Shown here piece after piece: positions 51,254-59,608 of a stretch of 64,000 nucleotides of DNA. The first letter of the stretch is position 1. Each line of letters begins with the position of its first letter. A model generated the notes under the pieces. It was not told the DNA's origin, made no database searches, and was given only the letters and a program-made list of their open reading frames with translations. Origin of the DNA: Planctomycetota bacterium (lineage in GTDB: Bacteria > Planctomycetota > SZUA-567); NCBI GenBank assembly GCA_031254915.1, contig JAIRTL010000047.1:1-64000 (forward strand). Reading direction: 5' to 3'. The position numbers were made by a program, and so were the translations under genes.

Positions 51254-52330
51254 ATGCCCGAAACCACCCTCGGAAAACTGGCGGCACGTCTGGACGCGGT
51301 TTTGGAAAACGGCGATCCCGGCAAGCGGATCGCCGGCGTCAACAGCCTCCTGAAGGCCGGCCCGGACGAGGTCGCGTTCCTCGCCAATTCCGTATACCGC
51401 CCGCAGCTCGCCGAAACGGGCGCCGGCGCCGTCATCGTCCACAAAACCGAGGACGTCGGGGGCGTGACCGCAGCGCTTCTCAGGGTCGACCGCCCGAATT
51501 ACGCCTTCGCGCTCGCGGAGGAACTCCTGACGCCGGCGCCGAACATGCCCGGGCCGGGAGTGCATCCGACGGCGGTCGTCAGTCCCGGCGCGACGCTGGG
51601 CTCCGGCGTGTCCGTCGGCCCCTGGACTGTCGTGGAGGACGGCGCGGCCATCGGCGACGGGACGATACTGTATCCCAACGTCTATGTGGGCGAGGGAACC
51701 GGCGTCGGCGCGAACTGCGTGTTCCACCCCGGCGTCTTCGTCGACCGGAAGGTGACGGTGGGATCGCGCTGCGTGTTTTACGCCGGCGTTACGGTGGGTT
51801 CGGACGGCTTCGGCTACGCCTGGACCGGGAGCGGATATCACAAGATCCGCCATTCCGGGACGGTCGAAATCGGGGACGACGTCGAGCTGGGCTGCAACGC
51901 CTGCGTGCATCGCGGCCGCTTCGGCGCGACGCGCATCGGAAAAGGGACGAAAATCGACGCGCTCGTGGTCGTCGCGCACAATGTGCGGATCGGCGAGCAT
52001 TCCGTCCTCGCTGCGCAGAGCGGCATCGCGGGGTCGGCCGAGATCGGGGACAATGTCAAAATGGGCGGCCAGACCGGCGTCGCCGGTCATATTCGCGTCG
52101 GCAGCAACCTCGTGTTCGGCGGCCAGGCCGGAATCACGAAAAGCATCCCCGACGCCGGGGCGGGGCGGAGCGAGTACGAGCGCTTGTGGATAGGCTACCC
52201 CGCCGCGCCCTACCGGGAGCAGGCGCGGAACATCAAGGACGTGCGTTTGATCGGAGCGTTGCGCAGGAAGGTCCGCGACCTTGAGGAGCGGATGCGGCGT
52301 CTTGAGGAGAAGGAAGAGCATGGCGGCTGA
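51254..52330 (+). CDS. lpxD: UDP-3-O-(3-hydroxyacyl)glucosamine N-acyltransferase LpxD
   Basis: 358 residues. An N-terminal uridine-binding domain (LAARLDAVLENGDPGKRIAGV; FLANSVYRPQLAETGAGAVI) is followed by a left-handed beta-helix of hexapeptide repeats (GVHPTAVVSPGATLGSGVSV) with the catalytic His region VVVAHNVRIGEHSVLAAQSG. It adds the second acyl chain, N-linked, in lipid A synthesis. The C-terminus (RKVRDLEERMRRLEEKEEH) is a short coiled coil. The stop lies 11 bases inside lpxC. Confidence 0.95.
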   Translation: MPETTLGKLAARLDAVLENGDPGKRIAGVNSLLKAGPDEVAFLANSVYRPQLAETGAGAVIVHKTEDVGGVTAALLRVDRPNYAFALAEELLTPAPNMPGPGVHPTAVVSPGATLGSGVSVGPWTVVEDGAAIGDGTILYPNVYVGEGTGVGANCVFHPGVFVDRKVTVGSRCVFYAGVTVGSDGFGYAWTGSGYHKIRHSGTVEIGDDVELGCNACVHRGRFGATRIGKGTKIDALVVVAHNVRIGEHSVLAAQSGIAGSAEIGDNVKMGGQTGVAGHIRVGSNLVFGGQAGITKSIPDAGAGRSEYERLWIGYPAAPYREQARNIKDVRLIGALRRKVRDLEERMRRLEEKEEHGG

Positions 52331-53615
52331 GAAACAAAGGACGTTGGCCGGGGAGGCGGTTTTTTCCGGTGTCGGCCTGCACGGCGGAAAGGAGGCCCGG
52401 ATCGTCCTGAGGCCGGCGGAGCCGGATTCCGGCCTGCGGATGGCCGCGGGGGGGGCTGAAAAGCGTCTGGCGCCGTCGTTGTGCGCCGGCGGCGGCAACT
52501 GCAACACGGTGACGATCGCCAAGGGCGTCGAGGTGATGACGGTGGAGCACCTCCTGTCGGCGGTCTGGGGCATGGGCGTCGACAACCTGACGATCGGGGT
52601 GGACGGCCCGGAAATTCCCGGCTTGGACGGCTCGGCGCTCGAGTTCGTCAAGGGCATCGAAAAGGCGGGCATCGTCGAACAGGATGCGGAACGAAGGACC
52701 TTTATTCCCCGTGATCCCGTCTCCGTCGGCGACGCCAAGGCCGGGATCACCGCCTATCCGGCGCCGGACGGCGGCTTCAGCGTCACCTACACGCTCGATT
52801 ATCCCGAATCCGCGCACGCCCGGGGGACGGGGGATTTCTCCCTCGTTCCGGAATCGTACCGGGAGCTCCTCGCGCCCGCGCGCACCTTCGTCATGAGGCA
52901 ACACGCCGACGCCATGCTCGCCGCCGGCCTCGGCAAGGGCGCGAATCCGCAAAACACCGTCGTCCTGGACGGCGATGCCGTCGTCGGCGGCGAATTGCGC
53001 TTCGCGGACGAATGCTTGCGCCACAAGGTGCTGGACCTCGTCGGCGACCTTTCCGTCGTCAACCGCCGCCTCGGCGTGCACATCGTCGCGCGGCGGAGCG
53101 GCCACCGGCAGAACGTCGAACTGGCCCGCAAGCTGTGGAGCGAACTTTCCAGGGCGGAATGCCCGCGGGGGGTCATGGACATCCGCCAGATCCTCCGGCT
53201 GCTGCCGCACCGCTATCCGTTCCTCCTCGTCGACCGGGTGATCGAGCTCGAGGAGCGCCAGCGCATACTCGCCCTGAAAAACCTGACCGGGAACGAGACG
53301 TTTTTCCAGGGGCATTTCCCCGGCCAGCCGATCATGCCCGGCGTCCTCCAGATCGAGGCGCTGGCGCAGGCCGGCGCGATCATGCTGCTGGGCGAATTCA
53401 AGGACCAGGGCAAGCTGGCGCTCATCGTCGGCTGCGACGGCGTCCGCTGGCGGCGTCAGGTCGTGCCCGGCGACGCCCTCTATCTGCACGTCGAGGCCGA
53501 CAGGTTCAACGGCCGCATCGGCGCGGTCCGCGCCTGGGGCACGGTGGACGGCGACGTCACGGTCGAGGCTATGATCAAGTTCGCCATCATTGACGCCGCC
53601 GGCGCAATGTCCTGA
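52320..53615 (+). CDS. lpxC-fabZ: Bifunctional UDP-3-O-acyl-GlcNAc deacetylase / 3-hydroxyacyl-ACP dehydratase (LpxC-FabZ fusion)
   Basis: 431 residues. Residues 1-280 are LpxC: zinc His77 in VMTVEHLLSAVWG, His235 and Asp239 in ECLRHKVLDLVGD, catalytic His262 in SGHRQNVEL. Residues about 290-431 are FabZ: LPHRYPFLLVDRV, GHFPGQPIMPGVLQIEALAQAG with the catalytic His and Glu. The first half commits to lipid A synthesis, the second feeds fatty acid elongation; both draw on 3-hydroxyacyl-ACP, so fusion may balance them. The LpxC half is shorter than the stand-alone enzyme (about 305). The fusion is known in Bacteroidetes and some other diderms. Confidence 0.93.
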   Translation: MAAEKQRTLAGEAVFSGVGLHGGKEARIVLRPAEPDSGLRMAAGGAEKRLAPSLCAGGGNCNTVTIAKGVEVMTVEHLLSAVWGMGVDNLTIGVDGPEIPGLDGSALEFVKGIEKAGIVEQDAERRTFIPRDPVSVGDAKAGITAYPAPDGGFSVTYTLDYPESAHARGTGDFSLVPESYRELLAPARTFVMRQHADAMLAAGLGKGANPQNTVVLDGDAVVGGELRFADECLRHKVLDLVGDLSVVNRRLGVHIVARRSGHRQNVELARKLWSELSRAECPRGVMDIRQILRLLPHRYPFLLVDRVIELEERQRILALKNLTGNETFFQGHFPGQPIMPGVLQIEALAQAGAIMLLGEFKDQGKLALIVGCDGVRWRRQVVPGDALYLHVEADRFNGRIGAVRAWGTVDGDVTVEAMIKFAIIDAAGAMS

Positions 53616-53682
53616 TCCGGGCGGCTTTCGCCGCCGCAGTATCCGAATCCGGGCCGCAAAGCGCCAAAGGAAAAAGAGCGCG

Positions 53683-54525
53683 ATGAAAACCAGCATACAC
53701 GAGTGGGCAAGCGTCGATCCGGGCGCCGAGATAGGCGAGGGCGCGCAGATCGGTCCCTTCGTCGTGGTCGGTCCCAAATGCCGCATCGGCGCCCGCACCG
53801 TCCTGCTTCCGCACTGCCACGTGGTGGCGAGAACGACGATCGGCGCCGACTGCGTCGTCTCGTCCTCGGCCGTCGTCGGTGGCGATCCGCAGGACATGAA
53901 ATTCCACGGCGAGGACACCGATCTCGTCATCGGCGACCGCACCCGCATCGGCGAATTCGCCACCATCAACCGTGGGACCGGCGTCGGCGGCGGCTGCACC
54001 TCCATAGGCGACGACGTCCTCGTCATGGCCTATACCCACGTCGCCCACGACTGCGTCGTCGGCAACGGCGTCGTCATCACCAACAATTGCCAGCTTGCCG
54101 GCCATATCCACATCGAGGACCACGCCTGGGTGTCCGGGCTCTGCGCCGTGCACCATTTCGTGACGATCGGTTCCATGTCGTTCGTCGCGCCGCATTCGAC
54201 CCTGCGCGCCGACGTGCCGCCGTACATGCTCGCCGACGGCTCCGAGGGTCCGTTGCGCATCCGGAACGTGAACCTCGAGGGCCTGCGCCGCCGCCAGTTC
54301 CCGGACGAACATCTCGCCGCGCTGCAAAAGGCGTATCGCGCGCTGTACCGCTCGGACAAGCCGATCGCGGTCGCGGTGAAGGAACTGGCCGGGACGGAAC
54401 TCGCGAAGGATCCATGCGTCCTGAACGTCATGCGCCACATCGAGGGCAGCCTCGCCGGCTACCAGAACCGCGCCCTCGAGCGCTACCGCACCGACAAGAC
54501 CCGCCAGATAATACGGGCCGAATGA
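53683..54525 (+). CDS. lpxA: UDP-N-acetylglucosamine acyltransferase LpxA
   Basis: 280 residues. Beta-helix hexapeptides (EWASVDPGAEIGEGAQIGPF) with the signature GGDPQDMKFHGEDTDLVIGD and NRGTGVGGGCTSIGDD, the catalytic-region AYTHVAHDCVVGNGVV with its His, and the helical C-terminus NLEGLRRRQFPDEHLAALQK. First acylation of lipid A synthesis, from 3-hydroxyacyl-ACP, made from the same pool that the fused FabZ uses. AAAGGAAA precedes ATG 53683. lpxB is not next to it. Confidence 0.95.
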   Translation: MKTSIHEWASVDPGAEIGEGAQIGPFVVVGPKCRIGARTVLLPHCHVVARTTIGADCVVSSSAVVGGDPQDMKFHGEDTDLVIGDRTRIGEFATINRGTGVGGGCTSIGDDVLVMAYTHVAHDCVVGNGVVITNNCQLAGHIHIEDHAWVSGLCAVHHFVTIGSMSFVAPHSTLRADVPPYMLADGSEGPLRIRNVNLEGLRRRQFPDEHLAALQKAYRALYRSDKPIAVAVKELAGTELAKDPCVLNVMRHIEGSLAGYQNRALERYRTDKTRQIIRAE

Positions 54526-54571
54526 GATGAAGTGTGAAGTCTTCCGACTTCCGACTTAGACCGGAGGCGAT

Positions 54572-55471
54572 ATGCCGCTGCTGGAGGTTCGCGGACTGGT
54601 TAAGACCTACAACAACCGCCGCGTCGTGGACGGGGTGGATTTCCACGTTTCCTCCGGCGAGATCGTGGGGCTTCTTGGTCCCAACGGCGCCGGCAAGACC
54701 GCGACCTTCCGCATCGTCATGGGGCTGATCCGCCCCGAGGCCGGCCGCGTCCTCCTCTTGGACGAGGACATTTCGCGCCTGTCCATGTACAGGCGCGCCC
54801 GCCACGGCATGGGCTATCTGTCGCAGGAACCCTCGATTTTCCGCAACATGACGGTCGAGGACAACATAATGGCCATCCTCGAGACCCAGAACCTGTCGCG
54901 CGGTCAGCGCCGCCAGCGCCTCGACGACCTCCTCTCCGACATGAACCTCGCCCGTCTCGCCAAGAGCGTGGCGCACACGCTTTCGGGCGGCGAGCGCCGC
55001 CGTCTGGAGATTTCCCGCGCCCTCGTGGCGGGCCCGTGCCTTCTTCTGCTCGACGAGCCGTTCAGCGGCGTCGATCCGAGGGCCTGCGAGGACATCCAGA
55101 AGATCATCTACAGCCTCCAGCAGCGAGGCATTTCCATCCTCATCACCGATCACAACGTTTTCGAGACCTTCACCATCGTCGACCGCGCCTACATCATCCG
55201 CGACGGCCGCGTGCTCAAGCACGGCACGCCGCAGGAGCTGGTCGAGGACGAGGAGGCGCGCCGCCTCTACCTCGGCGACAAGTTCACCGAGTACGGCGAC
55301 GCCTTCAAGAACCTCCGCGACGAAATCCGCCGCAAGGGCCGCGACGAACCGATCGTCAAGGTCGGCAAAGTCACCCGCATGGTCCGCCTCGAGGAGCAGG
55401 ACGGGATCCGCCGCGCGCAGGAGGGGGAATCGGGCGGCCTCCCGGTGTCCCGCGACGAGGCGAAGAAGTGA
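54572..55471 (+). CDS. lptB: LPS export ABC transporter ATPase LptB with C-terminal extension
   Basis: 299 residues, where LptB is usually about 240. LGPNGAGKTATF (Walker A, with Ala after the Lys-Thr), MGYLSQEPSIFRNMTVEDN (Q-loop), LSGGERRRLEISRAL, LLLLDEPFSGVDP and the His-switch ITDHNVFET define LptB. It powers LptFG, which lift LPS from the inner membrane to the Lpt bridge. The extra 55 or so residues after YLGDKF are highly charged (NLRDEIRRKGRDEPIVKVGK) and have no family I know. LptF/G/A/C are not in the window. Confidence 0.92.
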   Translation: MPLLEVRGLVKTYNNRRVVDGVDFHVSSGEIVGLLGPNGAGKTATFRIVMGLIRPEAGRVLLLDEDISRLSMYRRARHGMGYLSQEPSIFRNMTVEDNIMAILETQNLSRGQRRQRLDDLLSDMNLARLAKSVAHTLSGGERRRLEISRALVAGPCLLLLDEPFSGVDPRACEDIQKIIYSLQQRGISILITDHNVFETFTIVDRAYIIRDGRVLKHGTPQELVEDEEARRLYLGDKFTEYGDAFKNLRDEIRRKGRDEPIVKVGKVTRMVRLEEQDGIRRAQEGESGGLPVSRDEAKK

Positions 55472-55748
55472 GAGGCGAAGAAGTGAACTGTCGACGTTTG
55501 GAGAGAATCAAACAAACCGCCGCTTGATTATCTCCAACGTTTCTTGGTTTCCATTTTACGCCGGGAATTGCGCCAGTTTCCTTTAATTTTGACCGATTTG
55601 TGTAATCCATTCGCCTCCGCAAAGTGAGCGCATGGCGTTGGCGTCTTTTATCACTTCCAGCCACGGCGTCGTCTACTTCTTCGGCGATGGGAAAGACTCG
55701 CTTCCGGGTCGCGCTGTCGCGGACTGTCGAATACGCCTGCGGCAAGGT

Positions 55749-56014
55749 GTTTTTTTTAAACTCCCCCCGCTCTTCATCGGAAGAACCGGGATGCTTGGGG
55801 CGAGGCATCAAGGCCGAGAAGCCCAAACGGTGCATGAGCTTGCACGCGCCGGTCAGCGTATAGGAGACGCAAATTCGTCGCGCAGGACATCCCGCACGAA
55901 ATGTCCCCGCCAAGAGGGGAACGCATCGTCCTCCGTGGGACCGTTTCGGATACGAATCCGGAACTCCTCCAACCGCTCGGAAGTGAGCTTCGGCGGTCGA
56001 CCGGGACTCCAATT
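55749..56014 (-). pseudogene. IS630-family transposase fragment with a frameshift
   Basis: Minus-strand text WSPGRPPKLTSERLEEFRI and FVRDVLRDEF in one frame continues as YTLTGACKLMHRLGFSALMP and RPKHPGSSDEERGEFKKN in the next: the winged-helix N-terminal part of IS630/Tc1-like transposases. The frames switch near 55857 and no DDE catalytic domain is recognised. The region from 55472 to 55748 shows no gene. Confidence 0.65.
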
Positions 56015-56048
56015 CGGTCGCATCGCTTCTATTCCATCCATATCGAAG

Positions 56049-56401
56049 GCGCAAACGGGACGGACATACTCGCGGACAAGGATGGAGTCGGGGATATGCT
56101 CGAGTTCGCGGCGGATCTCTTCGCCGATGCGCATCTTTTCGCTTCCGCGGGGGCGGCGGACAAGCTCTTCGGCGGGGACGTCGATTTCTATCCGCTCCAC
56201 CGGAAGATTGGCGGGAACGGGCCTTCTGCCGCGGCTCTTGCGGACCGACAGTGCGGCGAGCGCGTCTTCCTTCTCCGTCGAAACGGCCGCAACGCCCGGA
56301 AATAGGCTCAGTTGGCCCGAAGCCTCCAGCTTTTCCGACCTCTTTCCGAAACGCCACTGCCGAGGCGGCAACAGCTCGTACTTCAGGCGCTCGATGACCG
56401 A
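56049..56401 (-). pseudogene. IS66-family transposase (TnpC) N-terminal fragment
   Basis: Minus-strand ERLKYELLPPRQWRFGKRSE, SRGRRPVPANLPVERIEIDV and IGEEIRRELEHIPDSILVRE with YVRPVCAF match the IS66 TnpC N-terminus. The Cys residues of the usual zinc-binding CPxCG motif are gone (the text there is RRPRGSEKM), and the catalytic domain is missing, so it is dead. It runs directly into the IS630 fragment. Confidence 0.7.
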
Positions 56402-56558
56402 AAGGCGGGGTTCGCCGGACGCGTACCAATTTCGGGCCGCACCCGATATACAAACGATTTGGGCTTGACGGAAGGATGGGCGAGTCGGATGCTTATGCGT
56501 ATCGGGCAATTGGATGCGCGGCGGAAAATAAGCGCACTGGCAAGCGAAGGGAAACAAC

Positions 56559-57125
56559 GTGAAAAGCGTATTGAAAAACATGTTGGCGACGGCGGCCATC
56601 CTGATCGGAGCCAGCGCACTGTGCATATGCCGGGCGGCCGATGCCGCGGACAGGGTCGACGTGTCCTTCGAATACCGGCGGCAAAGCGGTTTCGGCAGCA
56701 ATCAATTCGCGATTTGGGTGGAAAACGCCGGGAAGGAGATAGTCAGAACACTGTTTGTGACCGACTTTACCGCCGGCCGGGGCGGCTGGAAAATACGCGA
56801 ACAGTCCCTACCGCTGTGGGTGGCGTCCTCCGATATTGCCAACATGCCCTCCGGGGAGGTGGATGCCGTCACCGGGGCCACTCCCGCCTCCGGCAAGGTC
56901 ACGGTGTCATGGGATTGCCGGAACAAGGACGGCGCGCCAGTCCCTTCCGGGGAGTACACGCTTGTTCTCGAAGCGACGTTGCGCGGAGAAAATCGCGTCG
57001 TTTATCGAACCCCGGTGGTCATCGGCGGGGCGGCAAGGTTCATCGCGCCCGAACCGCGATACTTCGGTCCTGACAAAGCGGAACGCGGTATGATAGAAGA
57101 TGTCACCGTCGATTACATCCGATGA
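56559..57125 (+). CDS. DUF2271 periplasmic protein
   Basis: 188 residues with a signal peptide (MLATAAILIGASALCICRA). The immunoglobulin-like body has YRRQSGFGSNQFAIWVENAG, DAVTGATPASGKVTVSWDCR and VPSGEYTLVLEATLR, the DUF2271/FlgD-like pattern. AVTGAT looks like the flavin-attachment motif of RnfG-type proteins, but it belongs to the DUF2271 signature and no flavin binding is implied. GTG start with GCGAAGGGA upstream. Such genes often lie near PepSY-type redox membrane proteins; here the neighbours are only IS fragments. Confidence 0.7.
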   Translation: MKSVLKNMLATAAILIGASALCICRAADAADRVDVSFEYRRQSGFGSNQFAIWVENAGKEIVRTLFVTDFTAGRGGWKIREQSLPLWVASSDIANMPSGEVDAVTGATPASGKVTVSWDCRNKDGAPVPSGEYTLVLEATLRGENRVVYRTPVVIGGAARFIAPEPRYFGPDKAERGMIEDVTVDYIR

Positions 57126-57556
57126 GAAACCGAAGCTGTCCCCGAAATTGCGGGAGCTTCGATCGAACATTTGGAACGAGGACGGCATCCGGCATGGCGC
57201 CGGAAGAGGTACGTGCGTTCTCATCCACCAACAAGGGGCTTGGTCCAGCCCCGCAAAGATGGACTTTCCCGCGGGGCGCCTCCGCATACATTCCATGCCG
57301 GTGATAGCATTTTCACAATTGCACTCCGCGATCAGCATAACATCGTTGAGTGCCCTGCGAAAGTCACTCCATTATTTAGGACCACGCTCGCGGCGATTTC
57401 GCACACTGGCTACGCATTACAAAGGTGATTACAAAAACCGGAAGTTCTCGTGCCGCGGCCAGTTTCCCACCATAATCTTCGCCCAACTCGCCTCCTGCGA
57501 CAGACTCTGCGACATCGAGGTCGGTCTTTCCTCGAATCCTTCGAAGCTTTACCTCC
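57126..57556 (+). other. Gap without recognisable gene
   Basis: 431 bases between the DUF2271 gene and an ISL3 fragment. Short frames exist on both strands but none has a ribosome site or familiar content. It may be decayed mobile DNA. A 12-base stretch near 57308 resembles the right end of the dispersed repeat but has no partner arm. Confidence 0.3.
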
Positions 57557-57870
57557 TTGACATTCGCTGCCGCTCTGCGCGATTTGGAGAATCTGTCGCC
57601 GGAGCCTGGCAGGAACGGGAAGACCCCGGAGACGGAACTGCTGAAGGAGGCGCTGTCTCTCAACGAGTCATTATACACGGCGTACTATCTGAAGGAGGAC
57701 CTGCGGATGCTATGGATGATGTCGAATTTGAAGAGCGCCAAGACATGGCTTCGGGACTGGCTGAAAGTGGCCGAGGCGAGCGGCATCGAACGGATGAAGA
57801 AGATTGCCGCCAGCATTCGAGCGCATCACGATGGAATCCTGGCCTACTTCACCCACAACATAACAAATAT
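57557..57870 (+). pseudogene. ISL3-family transposase internal fragment
   Basis: ELLKEALSLNESLYTAYYLK, LRMLWMMSNLKSAKTWLRDW and ASGIERMKKIAASIRAHHDG with ILAYF correspond to the late catalytic region of ISL3/IS204 transposases. The characteristic EGxNNKIK end is missing; the sequence breaks off after ILAYFTHNITN. It differs from the other ISL3 remnant at 13858, which starts roughly where this one ends, so they could be different parts of related elements. Confidence 0.7.
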
Positions 57871-58046
57871 AACCATGTCCGCGTGGTTCTGGCCGATCAT
57901 GAAGTCCACATAATCGGAGGCTGCACTATCCTGTCGATGAGATTTCTCGCCGGCCCGGCAAAGCCTATTTGGGTCATATCGCCACAGGCGGGGGTTTTAT
58001 GAACCGCAATAATCCCTGCCTTTTAAACCGTGCGTTCAGAATTCTG

Positions 58047-58075
58047 TTGTGTTTTCGGATTATTTTTACCATATT
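58047..58075 (+). promoter_or_regulatory. Possible promoter of the LacI gene at 58119
   Basis: TTGTGT (58047-58052), 17 bases, CATATT (58070-58075), in an AT-rich pocket 44 bases before the start codon. Confidence 0.35.
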
Positions 58076-58118
58076 GCCCCAATCGGAAATATTTCCCAAT
58101 TCCGGACCGGGGTGGCGC

Positions 58119-59150
58119 ATGAAAGGCGATACGGTTACTATTCTCGATGTTGCGAAACGTGCGGGCGTCGCTCCCGGCACTGTTTCCCGGGTTATCCACA
58201 ACACGGGATACATCAAGGACGCCACTCGCACCAAGATCGAAAAAGCGCTCAATGAACTCAATTACGTTCCCAACCGGGCCGGGAGAACGCTCAAAACCAC
58301 CCGCACCGGCCTCATCATGCTCGCTATCCCCGATACGTCGAACGCCATCTATGTGGGCATGATCGAGGCGGTCCAGGAGTACGTCGACAACTTCGGCTAC
58401 TCGATGGTGCTTTTTTATACCGGCGGCAAGGTGAAGGGTGAACTCAAAGCGGTCAGAATGCTTCGCGAACATCTGGTAGACGGACTGTTTCTCATCCACT
58501 TCTCCTACAGCGCAGAGTTGCGCGCAGCGATCGACGGCTGCAATTCCCCCGTCGTTCTCTGCGGCATGTGCAACAATCTTTGGGCCAACGCGAAAGGCCG
58601 CCGCTTCAGCACCATTTCCATCGACGTTTTCCACGGCATTTATACCGCGACGGCCGGGATGATCCGCGCCGGCCACCGGAAAATCGCCTACTTGGCGGGC
58701 GAAAAAGGTACAAACGTTTATTTGCAACGCTTTCAGGCGTACAGAAAGGCCCTTCGCGACCACGGGATACCGTACGACGGGAGGCTCGTGTTTTGGCATA
58801 ATTACATGAAGAACCATGGGCGCGAGGCGGCAAGCGCGGTACTTGCTATGAAAAAACGGCCGACCGCGATGGTGGCGTCCAACGATCTGCAGGCGCTGGG
58901 ATTCTGGGAGGAATGCCGCGACCACGGTTTGGCGATCCCCGGCAACATGGCGTTGAGCGGCATGGACAATCTGGACGAGATGAACATGCTCCACCTCACC
59001 TCGATCATTATGATGGAGGACAGGATCGGCGCCTCCGGCGCGGAAATACTCATGCGCCAGCTTCGCGAAAAGAACGCACCGCCCGTGGACCTCTCCTTCC
59101 GGCCCGAGCTCGTTCCGAGGGCGAGCACAAATGGGGCATATTTTTCTTGA
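58119..59150 (+). CDS. LacI-family transcriptional regulator of the third sugar locus
   Basis: 343 residues. HTH VTILDVAKRAGVAPGTVSRV, hinge NYVPNRAGRTLKTTRTGLIM, sensor domain with AIPDTSNAIYVGMIEAVQEY, AGHRKIAYLAGEKG and MVASNDLQALGFWEECRDHG. ATG 58119 gives the normal LacI N-terminus; the frame extends upstream through non-family text. It is followed by a 458-base regulatory region with two palindromic operators and then the isomerase and transporter genes it most likely controls. The C-terminal tail is short. Confidence 0.92.
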   Translation: MKGDTVTILDVAKRAGVAPGTVSRVIHNTGYIKDATRTKIEKALNELNYVPNRAGRTLKTTRTGLIMLAIPDTSNAIYVGMIEAVQEYVDNFGYSMVLFYTGGKVKGELKAVRMLREHLVDGLFLIHFSYSAELRAAIDGCNSPVVLCGMCNNLWANAKGRRFSTISIDVFHGIYTATAGMIRAGHRKIAYLAGEKGTNVYLQRFQAYRKALRDHGIPYDGRLVFWHNYMKNHGREAASAVLAMKKRPTAMVASNDLQALGFWEECRDHGLAIPGNMALSGMDNLDEMNMLHLTSIIMMEDRIGASGAEILMRQLREKNAPPVDLSFRPELVPRASTNGAYFS

Positions 59151-59372
59151 CAATAAGCGAGTCTGTGTTTTAGTATGTATAATTGTTGCCTATGCGTTTT
59201 CCGCCCCAACGACGTCGTGGTTCCGGCGTGTATCATGGAGGCCGGTTTGGGGACACCCCGTTCTTTGTACGGCGCACCGTTACTCCATAGACGCCGCTCC
59301 AGCGAATCAAGTCGTTTTTCACGGGAGTCGGAGAGGGATTTTGTTGAACGAATGGAAGCATTCGTTTTTCCT

Positions 59373-59400
59373 TTGGACGATATAAAAACGTTTTTATATT
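59373..59400 (+). promoter_or_regulatory. Promoter of the isomerase/ABC operon, overlapped by an operator
   Basis: TTGGAC (59373-59378), 16 bases, TATATT (59395-59400). The spacer and part of the -10 box are covered by the palindrome at 59381-59398, a classical layout for repression. Confidence 0.5.
59381..59398 (+). promoter_or_regulatory. LacI-type operator 1
   Basis: TATAAAAACGTTTTTATA, a perfect 18-bp palindrome (20 bp with its flanks) with central CG. It lies in the promoter spacer. Its centre is 50 bp from that of operator 2, which would allow a tetramer or two dimers to hold both. Confidence 0.7.
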
Positions 59401-59431
59401 GGGGAATTAGCGAATATTTTTTTGCCATAGC

Positions 59432-59447
59432 ATAAAAACGTTTTTAT
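59432..59447 (+). promoter_or_regulatory. LacI-type operator 2
   Basis: ATAAAAACGTTTTTAT, a 16-bp perfect palindrome with the same core as operator 1, downstream of the predicted start of transcription. Its last three bases overlap the left end of repeat copy 3. Confidence 0.7.
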
Positions 59448-59572
59448 ACCGTTCACGATCCGGAGTTGTGATTCCCTCAACTGTGCGCGGCCATGAAATG
59501 GCCAAGGGAAACAGATGTGGAAGAGGGCGGGCCCCATCCCCATTTTCACAATTTCGGGCTGCGCCCAGTATA
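59445..59572 (+). repeat. Dispersed 130-bp inverted-repeat element, copy 3
   Basis: 128 bp, left end TATACCGTTCACGATCCGGA, right end GCGCCCAGTATA. Arms GGAGTTGTGA and TCACAATTTC pair with two G-U pairs; ACTGTGCGCGGCC pairs with the right arm GGCTGCGCCCAGT with one mismatch; the hairpin GGCCATGAAATGGCC lies next to it. It occupies the 5' leader of the isomerase gene, ending 36 bases before its ATG, and so should be transcribed. Confidence 0.85.
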
Positions 59573-59608
59573 TATCAAGGTCAGCGGCGGATTTTCCGGA
59601 GGGAGATC

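Noticed and set aside
57300-57340. Possible fifth copy of the dispersed repeat (ATTTTCACAATT followed by a CGC-rich stretch)
   Set aside because: Only about 12 bases match the right arm, and no matching left arm lies 100-130 bases upstream. Chance or a worn fragment.
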